A stretch of 64,000 nt of DNA, from NCBI GenBank assembly GCA_017452785.1, contig JAFTLT010000012.1, forward strand, positions 19,046-83,045, given 5' to 3'. The notes under the pieces are model-generated. The model searched no databases and was not told where the DNA came from. It saw only the letters and a program-made list of their open reading frames with translations. Positions 46,152 to 53,968 of the stretch are shown piece by piece (position 1 is the stretch's first letter; each line of letters begins with the position of its first letter). Source of the stretch: Clostridia bacterium (lineage in GTDB: Bacteria; Bacillota; Clostridia; Oscillospirales; Acutalibacteraceae). The translations under genes were made by a program, and so were the position numbers.

Positions 46152-46913
46152 TTGAATTCACAGATTATTTCAGGTGTGTTTATTCCCTTGCTTGGTACCG
46201 CTGCCGGTGGGGCGGCTGTTTTCTTTTTAAAGAAAAACCTCAGCACGTTTTTTACCGATATACTCTCAGCTCTGGCGGCAGGAATTATGACAGCTGCTTC
46301 AGTGTGGAGCCTGATAATTCCTGCAGTTGAACGCTCGGAAAATATGGGACACTTTGCCTTTTTGCCTGCAGTGACAGGCTTTATTCTCGGCAACATTTTT
46401 ATGTTGCTGCTTAATGATTTAAGTAAAATATTAGTAAGAAACAGTGCTCAAATGCAAAAACTTACTACCACTGTTTTTGCTGTTACAATACACAACTTTC
46501 CCGAAGGAATGGCAGTGGGAACAATTTACGGTGCATATCTTGCAGGCAAAGAGGATGTGGTTTTAGCCGAGGCTTTTCTGCTTTCAGTTGGCATTGCAGT
46601 GCAAAATATTCCTGAGGGAGCAATAATATCAATGCCTCTTCACGCAGGTGGTGTGTCAAAATTCAAGGCATTTTTATACGGTGCTCTTTCAGGAGCAGTG
46701 GAGCCTTTAGGGGCAATACTTACAATATTTACCCTCAGCACAGCGTCAGCGCTTTTACCTTATCTTCTTTCTTTTGCAGCAGGTGCTATGATGTTTGTTG
46801 TCACAGAGCAGCTTATTCCCGACATCAAAGACCACGGCAGAGTACCTGTGAGAGCCTTGCCTTTTGCGGTAGGCTTTGCAGTTATGATGAGCCTTGACGT
46901 GGCACTTTCTTAA
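46152..46913 (+). CDS. ZIP-family metal transporter
   Basis: Eight-helix divalent metal (zinc/iron) permease moving metal into the cytoplasm. Seen: hydrophobic segments spread over 253 aa, helix IV 'VTIHNFPEGMAVG' and helix V 'AVQNIPEGAIISMPL', the paired HNxPEG/QNxPEG metal-site motifs. In helix V the usual His is Gln, seen in many bacterial ZIPs (known). Start is TTG 46152 with GGGAGGTG 5 nt upstream; no ATG is available before helix I. Monocistronic between rpoBC terminator and vanY. Confidence 0.9.
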   Translation: MNSQIISGVFIPLLGTAAGGAAVFFLKKNLSTFFTDILSALAAGIMTAASVWSLIIPAVERSENMGHFAFLPAVTGFILGNIFMLLLNDLSKILVRNSAQMQKLTTTVFAVTIHNFPEGMAVGTIYGAYLAGKEDVVLAEAFLLSVGIAVQNIPEGAIISMPLHAGGVSKFKAFLYGALSGAVEPLGAILTIFTLSTASALLPYLLSFAAGAMMFVVTEQLIPDIKDHGRVPVRALPFAVGFAVMMSLDVALS

Positions 46914-46940
46914 GATATTCTTACAAAAACCTCGGAACGC

Positions 46941-46969
46941 TTGTTTTCGACTCCTTTTACGGATATACT
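46941..46969 (+). promoter_or_regulatory. sigma-A promoter of the VanY-like gene
   Basis: TTGTTT at 46941-46946 (weak) and TATACT at 46964-46969, 17-bp spacer. Confidence 0.55.
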
Positions 46970-46996
46970 TAAATAGTAACAGGAGAGGATGATAAA

Positions 46997-47686
46997 ATGA
47001 AAAAGCTGATGATTATACTGGTGACTCTTGCTACTGTTTCGGTGCTGATTTTCGGCACTATTCAAAGCCTGCAGCAGGATTTTCTGAGCCTGCAGGGGAG
47101 TGTCATATGGGAGATTAGCAAAAAAGAAGCCACAACCGAAAACGGATGGGAGCTGATATTGGTAAACAGAGAATATCGGGTGCCTGAAAGCTATGAAATA
47201 GAGCTTCTGACTTTGTCAAACGGTCAGCAGATAGATAAAAGAATATATCCGCCCTTGCAGGAAATGTTTGATGATATGAGAGCAAAGGGTATTTATCCCA
47301 CAGTTGTGTCAGGCTACAGAAGCTACGATGAGCAAAGAGATCTTTTAGAGGAAAAATATCTCGCTTACAGAAGTGAAGGATACAGTAAGGCTAGGGCAAA
47401 AGAGCTCGCCACAGAGTGGGTTGCTCTTCCCGGTACCAGTGAGCATCAGCTTGGAATTGCAGTTGATATCAACCCTGATTACTCTGTTTCAGACGGTGAG
47501 GGAGTTTATGACTGGCTGAGAGATAACGCCCATAAATATGGCTTTATCAAGCGTTACCCTGAGGATAAAACTGAAATAACAGGAATAATCAATGAGCCGT
47601 GGCATTACAGATATGTTGGCAAAAAAGCCGCAACCTATATGTACGAGAATAATTTGTGCCTGGAAGAATATGTTGAGCAATTATGA
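46997..47686 (+). CDS. VanY-type D-alanyl-D-alanine carboxypeptidase
   Basis: Membrane-anchored zinc carboxypeptidase trimming peptidoglycan stem peptides. Seen: N-terminal anchor helix (MKKLMIILVTLATVSVLIF), 'VSGYRSYDEQRDLLEEKY', the zinc ligands in 'PGTSEHQLGIAVDI' (His, Asp) and 'EPWHYRYVG' (catalytic Glu, His). 229 aa. GGAGAGGATG precedes the ATG. A small membrane protein gene follows 20 nt later. No vanHAX neighbours, so a resistance role is not implied. Confidence 0.92.
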   Translation: MKKLMIILVTLATVSVLIFGTIQSLQQDFLSLQGSVIWEISKKEATTENGWELILVNREYRVPESYEIELLTLSNGQQIDKRIYPPLQEMFDDMRAKGIYPTVVSGYRSYDEQRDLLEEKYLAYRSEGYSKARAKELATEWVALPGTSEHQLGIAVDINPDYSVSDGEGVYDWLRDNAHKYGFIKRYPEDKTEITGIINEPWHYRYVGKKAATYMYENNLCLEEYVEQL

Positions 47687-47706
47687 ATTAACAGGAGGCA
47701 AAACAG

Positions 47707-47970
47707 ATGAAAAAGAAAATAGCGATTGTTGTTTGCGTTATTATTATTTTGTTGTCAGTAAGTATGGGGATAACTGATTATTTCAGAGCAAGAGGCGATG
47801 AAAGACCAGGTTTTGCAGTTAAAACAGCAACGCTTAAAGACGGTGGAACAAAAATATATTACGGCTTAGGGTATAAAGTAATTTCATATAATCAGTTGCC
47901 TGACCCTGTCAGTGGTGAAAATAGAGATGACACGGTTTTTGGGTCATGGCTTTTAAAATATGAAAATTAA
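47707..47970 (+). CDS. small membrane-anchored hypothetical protein
   Basis: 87 aa, unknown family. One N-terminal hydrophobic helix (residues ~4-22) then a short polar domain ending 'VFGSWLLKYEN'. ACAGGAGG before the ATG is strong. It follows the vanY-like gene closely. The IS3 element begins 26 bases past its stop, inside what was its terminator. Confidence 0.7.
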   Translation: MKKKIAIVVCVIIILLSVSMGITDYFRARGDERPGFAVKTATLKDGGTKIYYGLGYKVISYNQLPDPVSGENRDDTVFGSWLLKYEN

Positions 47971-48057
47971 AAACATAGCAGGTCACTACCGATATTTGAA
48001 CTGCCCCAATTTGTACGGACAGCACAAAAAAGGTACCCTTGGTAGCAAATATTAACT

Positions 48058-48911
48058 TTAAGCAACATACTGACTTCGTTTTTCTTGCGGAGTCAGTTTT
48101 GATTTTAATTGAATTCTTTCGTTGTTGTAAAAGTGAATGTATTGATCTATGAGGAGGCGAGCCTCCTCATAGGTTCGCAAATTCGTTCGGTATATGCATT
48201 CTGTTTTGAGAATAGAAAAGAAATTCTCAGCCATAGCATTATCATATGGATTACCACGTCTTGACATTGAGGGCGTAATGCCGTAAGATTTAGTCAGGTT
48301 AAAATATGCTTGCGATGTATATTGAAACCCTTGGTCACTGTGGAGCTGCAACTCTGCAGTGACTTTTTCTTTTCTCTTAGCTGCTCTGATTGTGCTTAAT
48401 ACAAGATTTATGTTTTGTTCTGTACCGGTTTTGTATGCTATGATACTGTTATCATACAAATCTCTGATTACTGAAAGATACAACACCCTTGATGTGTCTT
48501 TATGTATGATATATCTGTTACCCATTTTTGATTAGGTCTTTCTGCTTTGAAATCTCTGTTCAGAAGATTTTCATACCGGTGAAGACAGTTCCCGTAATTG
48601 CGATATTTCTTTCTTCGGACTTCTGATAACAAGTTATATTTCTGCATAATTCTTAATATGGTCTTTGGATCATAGTGTATTCCTTGTCTTTCAAGCCATA
48701 TATGCACTCTGCGATAACCATAGGTTTTTCCGTTCTTTACTTGGCATTCCTTTATCTTTTCGGCTAACGGTAAGTCTTTCGCAGGGATATCCATTCTTTT
48801 TACATAATCATAGTAACCGCTTCTTGATACTCCAAAAAAACGGCACATTTCACTTATTGAATATTTTTCTTTATGACGATAGATAACCATAAACTTTACA
48901 CTTGTTCTCAC
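48058..48911 (-). pseudogene. IS3 transposase orfB, frameshifted
   Basis: DDE integrase of the IS3 family. Seen: 'GYRRVHIWLERQG' and 'NQKWVTDISYI' (first Asp) in the first part, 'HSDQGFQYTSQAYF' (second Asp) and 'NPYDNAMAENFFSILKTE' (catalytic Glu) in the second. The frame changes near 48486-48490: 'YIKTHQG' continues as 'VLYLSVIRDLY' only if one G is added to a GGG run. It is either a dead copy or a sequencing error. The first part starts at GTG 48911, overlapping the orfA stop. Confidence 0.88.
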
Positions 48912-49258
48912 TTCCTTTCTGTGAGCGAGAGAAAATCCCGCATCAATTCGTTTTCCATTTCCAATTGCTTGATTTGTCTTTCTTTCCTTGCGAGGTCATA
49001 TTGCAACTGTGTAACTTTACTTAATTGCTGAATTGATGGTGGCAAATTGTTATCATCTTTTCGTGGTCTGCCTCTTCGTTTCAATGTTATTCCTGTCGCA
49101 AGTTTTCGCTGGTTGCTATTGTATCTTGTTAAAAAGTTATCTATTTGTTTTCTGCTAAACCCTAACTTTTCACCTATTTCTCTTAGTGTTAATCCTTGAG
49201 CTTTTAAGGATAATATTTCTCTTTCATATTGTTTTACATTTCTATATTCTCGTGGCAT
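48908..49258 (-). CDS. IS3 transposase orfA
   Basis: 116 aa DNA-binding half of the IS3 transposase. Seen: helix-turn-helix 'SLKAQGLTLREIGEKLGFSRKQIDNFL' in parts and a C-terminal leucine-zipper-like coiled coil 'LARKERQIKQLEMENELMRDFL' in parts. The stop overlaps the orfB GTG as GTGA; an A/G-rich AAAGGAAG lies before it, which can serve as ribosome site or as a frameshift site. ATG start has GGGGGATTTTTT upstream. Confidence 0.88.
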   Translation of the reverse strand: MPREYRNVKQYEREILSLKAQGLTLREIGEKLGFSRKQIDNFLTRYNSNQRKLATGITLKRRGRPRKDDNNLPPSIQQLSKVTQLQYDLARKERQIKQLEMENELMRDFLSLTERK

Positions 49259-49266
49259 AAAAAATC

Positions 49267-49301
49267 CCCCTATGGTAGTTTCTTTTATTCTACCATAGGG
49301 G
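49267..49301. repeat. subterminal hairpin of the IS upstream of orfA
   Basis: CCCCTATGGTAG (49267-49278) and CTACCATAGGGG (49290-49301) are a perfect 12-bp inverted repeat with an 11-nt loop. One arm overlaps the inner part of the right terminal repeat. It may block transcription entering orfA from outside. Confidence 0.8.
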
Positions 49302-49342
49302 ACCTGTTTTTTTCTATTGTCCGTTTTTAACGGACTTGTTCA

Positions 49343-49462
49343 TATTTGGAAGTGACCTGATTTTTTATTAAGATTGATAAAACTTTAAGTTTCTGAGCTT
49401 TTGCTTTGCAGGCAATAGCTAACGGTTGGCAGAAGTAAGCCTGCGACCGAAATTGCTCATTG
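49343..49462 (-). repeat. flank of the conserved hairpin repeat (second copy)
   Basis: Read on the minus strand: AGCTCAGAAACTTAAAG, TTTTATCAATCTTAAT, then TCAGGTCACTTCC, matching 17501-17550. Past it are AATTAGCAATTAG-type short repeats that run into the end of the alanyl-tRNA editing gene. No gene in this stretch. Confidence 0.65.
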
Positions 49463-50638
49463 CTAATTACTAATTGCTAATTGCGATAAGAAATTTCTTA
49501 TCGCTTCTTCACTGCCCGCAAGGCTGCCCTGCACTATCTCAGGCTTTCCGCCGCCTCTGCCCGAAAAAGCGGTGTTTAAGGCTTTGCAAAGAGGTTGGAG
49601 ATTAACTTGTTTGCTGACAATGCAGTAGCGATATGAGCCGTTTTCGCCACAAAAACAAGCGGCAAACTCCGTGACCTTATCCATAAGGGATATAGCAAAA
49701 TCCTGAAGGAGCTTTCCTTGAAGTTTAGAATCAAAGATGATAATTCTTCTGTCAGCTTTTATGCTCTCGCTTTTAAGTGAAAGGAGTTCTCTTGTAAGAC
49801 CGACAATATCATATTTGAGCTTTTCATTTTCATTTTTGAGTCTTTCAACTGCAGCAGCAGTTTCATCCTGCTTTGACGAGGTGAGATTTGACACAAGGCG
49901 GTTTTGCTTTAGCTTATGTCTTAAGTCATAAAGAGCTCTTTCACCGCAAAGTATGCTCACTCTTGTGCCGCCTTTATAGCGTTCAAAATTAACTACTCTC
50001 ACAATGCCGATTTCGCCTGTTCTATTCACATGGGGAGCACAGCAGGCACAAACATCAATTCCGGGAATTTCAACTATTCTCACCTGACCCTCAATTTCTA
50101 TCTTGCTGCGGTAGGTGAGTGCTTTGAGTTCATCAACAGTGGGGAAAAGAACTCTGATTTCGATGTTATCCCATATGGTTTTGTTGACAAGGTTTTCTAC
50201 TTTACAGATATCATCCTCATTGAGTTCACCGTCAAAGTCAAGGGTGACAATTTCACTGCCGAGATGAAAACCCACATTGTTATAACCGTAAAGGGAATGG
50301 ACAATTCCTGAGAAAATATGCTCACCCGAATGCTGCTGCATATCGGAAAAACGCTTTTTAAAGTCTATTTTTCCACATAAAACCTCTTGGTTTTTTAACT
50401 TTTCAGCATTTTCAACGGAGTTTTTCACAAAATGCAATATTTTTCCGTCAATAATCTGTACATTTTCCACATGTACTTCGCCAAGCTCACCTATATCGGA
50501 AGTCTGACCGCCGCCCTCAGGAAAGAAGGCTGTGCGGTCAGTTTCAATGTAAATATTATCATCATTGCTGTAAAGCGAAACTACTTTACATTTGAATTCC
50601 GTAAGGTAGCTGTCGGCGTCATATAACCTCTCTGTCAT
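49463..50638 (-). CDS. stand-alone alanyl-tRNA editing protein (AlaX-like, with DHHA1 end)
   Basis: Hydrolyses mischarged Ser/Gly-tRNA(Ala). Seen: AlaRS-like N-terminus 'RTAFFPEGGGQTSDIG', editing-site zinc ligands 'QQHSGEHIFSG' (HxxxH, ~100) and 'CACCAPHVNRTG' (CxxxH, ~205), a coiled coil (~255-290), and a DHHA1-like end with 'SGRGGGKPEIVQGS'. 391 aa fits the long AlaX type. The last codons are formed by a near-palindrome (49483-49504) and a short repeat tract. AAGAAGG ribosome site; 19 nt after the DUF1015 gene on the same strand. Confidence 0.88.
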   Translation of the reverse strand: MTERLYDADSYLTEFKCKVVSLYSNDDNIYIETDRTAFFPEGGGQTSDIGELGEVHVENVQIIDGKILHFVKNSVENAEKLKNQEVLCGKIDFKKRFSDMQQHSGEHIFSGIVHSLYGYNNVGFHLGSEIVTLDFDGELNEDDICKVENLVNKTIWDNIEIRVLFPTVDELKALTYRSKIEIEGQVRIVEIPGIDVCACCAPHVNRTGEIGIVRVVNFERYKGGTRVSILCGERALYDLRHKLKQNRLVSNLTSSKQDETAAAVERLKNENEKLKYDIVGLTRELLSLKSESIKADRRIIIFDSKLQGKLLQDFAISLMDKVTEFAACFCGENGSYRYCIVSKQVNLQPLCKALNTAFSGRGGGKPEIVQGSLAGSEEAIRNFLSQLAISN

Positions 50639-50657
50639 AGTCTGCCTTCTTTCTGTT

Positions 50658-51905
50658 TCAGCTGAGCTTATGGATGAAAAGTCCGCTTAAAAGCTTAGGC
50701 TCAAACCATGTTGATTTGGGAGGCATTACCTTGCCGGCATCTGCAATTGCCATTAAGTCCTCAAGTGAAGTCGGGTACATTGAGAAGGCAATAACCATAT
50801 CATTTTCGCATCTTCTTTCAAGCTCACCGAGTCCTCTGATGCCGCCAACAAAATCAATTCTTTTATCGGTTCTCGGATCTTCAATGCCGAAAATGGGAGT
50901 GATGCAGTTATTCTGAAGAATTGACACATCAAGTCTGTCCACAGGGTCAGCTTCGTCAAAAGTGCCCTCTTTTGCTGTAAGCTTATACCATTTATTTTCG
51001 AAATACATGCCGAAGGTGTGCTTTGCTTCGGGCTTATACTGTCCTTCACCCTCGTAGGCTTCAACTGTAAATTTCTCGCTCATTTTTGCTATGAACTCTT
51101 CAGGTGTATAACCGTTCAGGTCTTTCATAACTCTGTTATAGTCCATTATTTCGAGCTCGTTCTTGGGGAATGCAACAGCCAAGAAGAAGTTGAATTCTTC
51201 ACTGCCGTTATAGTCAGGGTTGGCCTTTCTTCTCATTTCGCCTACTCTTACTGCACTTGCACAGCGGTGGTGTCCGTCAGCTATATAGAGATAGTCTATA
51301 CCGTCAAAAGCAGTCTGAAGTTTTTCATTAATTTTAGCATCGTCAATAACCCATACAGTGTTTGCAATGCCGTCATCTGTAATGAAATCATAACAAGGAG
51401 CGTTGTTTTCTTTCCACGCATTTATAATGCCGCTGATTTCTTCGTTTTCACGGTATGTAAGGAAAATAGGACCGGTGTTAGCGTCACAGTAATCAACGTG
51501 TCTTATTCTGTCAGCTTCCTTATCGGCTCTTGTGAATTCGTGCTTTTTAATAATATTATTCATATAGTCATCAATTGAAGCACAGCCAACAAGACCGGTC
51601 TGACTTCTGCCGTTCATAATCTGTCGATAGATATAAAAGCAGGGTGCGCTGTCCTGACAGCAGATTCCGTCACTCTGCAGCTTGTCGAGGTTTTCTCTTG
51701 CTTTGAGATAAACCTTTTCATCATAAATATCAATGTCTGTCGGCAGGTCGATTTCAGCCTTATCCACATGCAAAAATGAATAGGGCTTATCCTGAGTCAT
51801 ATTTCTTGCTTCTTCACTGTTCATAACATCATAGGGCAGAGCAGCAACCTTGTGAGCAAATTCATTTTTGGGGCGTACTGCTTTGAAAGATTTGAAAATT
51901 GCCAT
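50658..51905 (-). CDS. DUF1015-family protein
   Basis: 415 aa cytosolic protein of a family with no settled function; it often lies next to serine-pathway genes in clostridia (known, not seen here). Seen: opening 'FKAVRPKNEFAHKVAALPYDVMNSEEAR' in parts and the hallmark 'YIADGHHRCASAVR', which resembles the phosphate-binding DGHHR of ParB/sulfiredoxin-fold enzymes such as the ADP-dependent serine kinase. A kinase role is inference. AAAGGAG precedes the ATG. Forms an operon with the alanyl-tRNA editing gene, which removes serine from tRNA(Ala). Confidence 0.82.
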   Translation of the reverse strand: MAIFKSFKAVRPKNEFAHKVAALPYDVMNSEEARNMTQDKPYSFLHVDKAEIDLPTDIDIYDEKVYLKARENLDKLQSDGICCQDSAPCFYIYRQIMNGRSQTGLVGCASIDDYMNNIIKKHEFTRADKEADRIRHVDYCDANTGPIFLTYRENEEISGIINAWKENNAPCYDFITDDGIANTVWVIDDAKINEKLQTAFDGIDYLYIADGHHRCASAVRVGEMRRKANPDYNGSEEFNFFLAVAFPKNELEIMDYNRVMKDLNGYTPEEFIAKMSEKFTVEAYEGEGQYKPEAKHTFGMYFENKWYKLTAKEGTFDEADPVDRLDVSILQNNCITPIFGIEDPRTDKRIDFVGGIRGLGELERRCENDMVIAFSMYPTSLEDLMAIADAGKVMPPKSTWFEPKLLSGLFIHKLS

Positions 51906-52029
51906 AATAAAGTCTCCTTTGATTTACTGATTTTATTTTATTATATTTGCAAATCTTTGTCAATACAAAAGTATATTTGCTGCCCTTTTGCAGAAAAATA
52001 AATCACAGAAGAACAGAAAGAGGGATACT

Positions 52030-52473
52030 ATGTCAATTTCAAATGAAGAATACGGCAAGATGGCAAAGCGTGCTTCGCCTTCTTCACCTGTAATAAAAGA
52101 TTGCTTAATGGCTTTTATTTTCGGCGGTGCAATTTGCTGTTTCGCTCAGGTACTGCTGACTTGGTTCAAGTCGACAGCTATGACCTTAGAGGAAAGCAAA
52201 GCGCTGACTACAGTGATACTCATTGCGATAACGGCTATTCTCACTGCTCTTGGCGTCTTTGACAAAATAGCAAAAACTGCAGGTGCAGGTACTGCCGTGC
52301 CCATAAGCGGTTTTGCAAATTCTATAGTTTCAGCTGCTCTTGAGTTTCAGACAGAGGGCAGAATATTAGGCACGGCGGCGCAGATGTTCACTCTTGCAGG
52401 CCCTGTTATTGTCTTCGGCTGCTCCACAGCGGCAGTGTACGGAATGTTTGTTTATTTTTTCGGATTGTATTGA
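52030..52473 (+). CDS. spoVAC: stage V sporulation protein AC
   Basis: Membrane subunit of the spore dipicolinic-acid channel. Seen: 'YGKMAKRASPSSPVIKDCLMAFIFGGAICCFAQ' in parts, four to five helices, 'GAGTAVPISGFANSIVSAALEF' in parts and 'GPVIVFGCSTAAVYG'. 147 aa is standard; ATG 52030 has AAAGAGGGA upstream. A GTATA..CAGAAAA pair at 51971/51991 is a very tentative forespore-sigma promoter. Followed 9 nt later by truncated spoVAD. No spoVAE/spoVAEB follows. Confidence 0.92.
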   Translation: MSISNEEYGKMAKRASPSSPVIKDCLMAFIFGGAICCFAQVLLTWFKSTAMTLEESKALTTVILIAITAILTALGVFDKIAKTAGAGTAVPISGFANSIVSAALEFQTEGRILGTAAQMFTLAGPVIVFGCSTAAVYGMFVYFFGLY

Positions 52474-52482
52474 GGTGTAGCT

Positions 52483-53133
52483 ATGGCGCAAAGAATTGGC
52501 AAAACAATTATCTTAGACTCTAAGCCACGGATTATAGGTAACGCTGCAGTGGTTGGCAAAAAAGAGGGCGAGGGGCCTTTAGGCAGTGAATTTGACGAGA
52601 TTTACGAAGACACAACAATGGGCGAGGACTCGTGGGAAAAGGCAGAGAGTCTCTATCTTAAATCGGCAGTTGCAAGGGCACTTGAAAAGGCTGCTGTCGG
52701 CACGAGTGAGGTGGATGCCATATGCTCAGGGGATCTTTTAAATCAGTGCATTGGCTCAACCTTTGGCCTGAGGGATTTCAATATTCCCTTCTGTGGCGTT
52801 TACGGTGCTTGCTCAACCATGGCGCTGAGTATGTGCGTAAGCTCCCTTATGATAGAAAGCGGTGGAATGAGCTGCTGTGTGGCGGCAACAAGCTCGCATT
52901 TCTGTTCGGCGGAAAAGCAGTTCAGAAAGCCTCTTGAATACGGCGGACAACGACCACCCTCAGCGCAGTGGACGGTAACCGGTTCAGGTGCGGCAGTGCT
53001 GAAAAAGTGCAATTCGGATATAAGCCCATATATAGATAAAATCCACCTTGGCACCATTCAAGATTACGGCATAACCGACAGTAACAATATGGGTGCAGCA
53101 ATGGCACCTGTAGATGTTAAAATAGAACCATAA
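52483..53133 (+). pseudogene. spoVAD: stage V sporulation protein AD, truncated
   Basis: Thiolase-fold DPA-binding protein. Seen: 'RIGKTIILDSKPRIIGNAAVVGKKEGEGPLG' in parts, 'GACSTMALSM' and 'GITDSNNMGAAMAP'. Normal SpoVAD has about 335-340 residues; this one runs 216 and leaves the family sequence right after 'MGAAMAPV' (about base 53112), ending in six unrelated residues. About 120 C-terminal residues are missing and are not found downstream. The break coincides with the start of the accessory region with a TnpV remnant. Either the gene was cut by an insertion/deletion or a second intact copy exists elsewhere. Confidence 0.85.
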
Positions 53134-53347
53134 ATTAAGTGGTTGTCGCCACAAAATCTTACACAAATTTTGACAGGAAAGGTGGTGAAAATCCCCTATT
53201 TTACTGGGGTTACGGGCGTTTTAGGGTAGCAAATTCACCGAAGACAAAATTTGCAAAAATCACTCATTAACATTTTGTTTACAATTAGTTTTCGAACCAA
53301 AAATCAGCGTTATTATGACGAAACAGAAAAATGAAAGGATGAATCAA
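53134..53347. other. junction region between spoVAD and tnpV
   Basis: No gene seen. It contains small stems GTGG/CCAC (around 53142) and CCCC..GGGG (around 53189-53205) and then AT-rich sequence. Probably the outer part of the mobile element that cut spoVAD. Confidence 0.4.
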
Positions 53348-53760
53348 ATGAAAATTACATACCGTGAAGTAAACGGTTATCTTATTCCGAATCTCGAACT
53401 GCCACCTGAAGAGGCAAATATCAGGCTTGGGAAATGGGGTGAGCGAGTGCCGGGGGCACTCAAAACGGGCGAACCGACCGAGCCGGCAGGCGAGACATGA
53501 TGCACAAATCTTATATTGAAAGGCATAAGTCAGCGGTTTTTAACTCTCTGCTTATTAAAGGTAAGCTGTATCAGCACTGTGCTGAGGTTGAAAGACAAGC
53601 AAATGAAATGTACGACCTTCTGATTGAGCAGATGAAAGTGGCAGAGGGTGTGACAGAGGAATTGAAAGAGCAGGACCAGATGGAGTGGATTCAGAGAATG
53701 GGGAATATTCGGGCACGGGCGAGGGAAATTGTGTGTGATGAGTTGATATATACCATTTAA
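53348..53760 (+). pseudogene. tnpV: TnpV-like transposon protein, interrupted
   Basis: TnpV is a small protein carried by Tn4451-type clostridial transposons; function unknown. Seen: N-terminal 'MKITYREVNGYLIPNLELP' and 'IRLGKWG', and, in another frame, 'MHKSYIERHKSAVFNSLLIKGKLYQH', 'VAEGVTEELKEQDQMEWIQRMGNIRARAREIV' (in parts). In intact relatives the G-K-W/Y-G is followed directly by R-M-x-x-x-Y-L. Here about 59 G+C-rich bases (53441-53499) lie between, including the palindrome GAGTGCC/GGCACTC, and shift the frame. AAAGGAT precedes the ATG. Confidence 0.75.
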
Positions 53761-53772
53761 TCCTGTAAAATA

Positions 53773-53801
53773 TTGACTTTTCATACTGTCAGTGCTATAC
53801 T
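53773..53801 (+). promoter_or_regulatory. sigma-A promoter of the leader/GNAT cassette
   Basis: TTGACT at 53773-53778 and TATACT at 53796-53801, 17-bp spacer. Confidence 0.85.
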
Positions 53802-53832
53802 GATAAAAACATTTGAAAGGCAGGTGGACAAA

Positions 53833-53889
53833 ATGATGAAAAGAATTTACTTAGTGAAGTCAGTTACCGTTTTGTCCGTTTGCAAATAA
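53833..53889 (+). CDS. leader peptide of the GNAT cassette
   Basis: 18-residue reading frame MMKRIYLVKSVTVLSVCK with AGGTGG 5 nt (first ATG) or 8 nt (second ATG) upstream, directly after a strong promoter and before a terminator-type hairpin. TCCGT inside its last codons can pair with ACGGA at 53902-53906. This is the layout of ribosome-stalling leaders that control antibiotic resistance genes in Firmicutes (known); the role here is inference. Confidence 0.6.
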   Translation: MMKRIYLVKSVTVLSVCK

Positions 53890-53909
53890 TACATCTTTTA
53901 TACGGATTT

Positions 53910-53953
53910 ATGCGTTTCTGATTTCACGATCAGAGATGCATTTTTAATTTTAT
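53910..53953 (+). terminator. attenuator hairpin upstream of the GNAT gene
   Basis: ATGCGTTTCTGAT (53910-53922) pairs with ATCAGAGATGCAT (53929-53941) over 13 positions, two of them G-U, loop TTCACG, followed by TTTTTAATTTT. It stands between the leader peptide and the GNAT gene, which has its own ribosome site just after. Confidence 0.82.
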
Positions 53954-53968
53954 GAAAGAGGTAAAGTA

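Larger units (their letters stand above)
47997..49342 (-). mobile_element. IS3-family insertion sequence
   Basis: 1346 bp, ends TGAAC..GTTCA (TG..CA as usual for IS3). Terminal inverted repeats of about 50 bp (47997-48045 and 49290-49342) share TGAAC, ACGGACA and the block AGGT.CCCT.GGTAG. It is flanked by a 4-bp direct repeat TATT (47993-47996 and 49343-49346). It carries orfA and a frameshifted orfB on the minus strand. Confidence 0.92.
47977..49365 (+). terminator. terminator hairpin split by the IS3 element
   Basis: Left arm AGCAGGTCACT at 47977-47987, right arm AGTGACCTG at 49351-49359 followed by ATTTTTTATT. Joined without the IS, they form a 9-bp perfect stem with a CC/GG extension and a T-run: a normal terminator for the vanY-like operon and a twin of the hairpin at 17540. 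Function is now interrupted. Confidence 0.72.

Noticed and set aside
48908-48930. Programmed frameshift between IS orfA and orfB
   Set aside because: Possible in IS3 elements, but here the GTGA overlap plus an AAAGGAAG site allows simple coupled translation; I cannot tell which is used.
51018-51578. 186-aa plus-strand frame
   Set aside because: Antisense to DUF1015 with low-quality hydrophobic composition; no domain.
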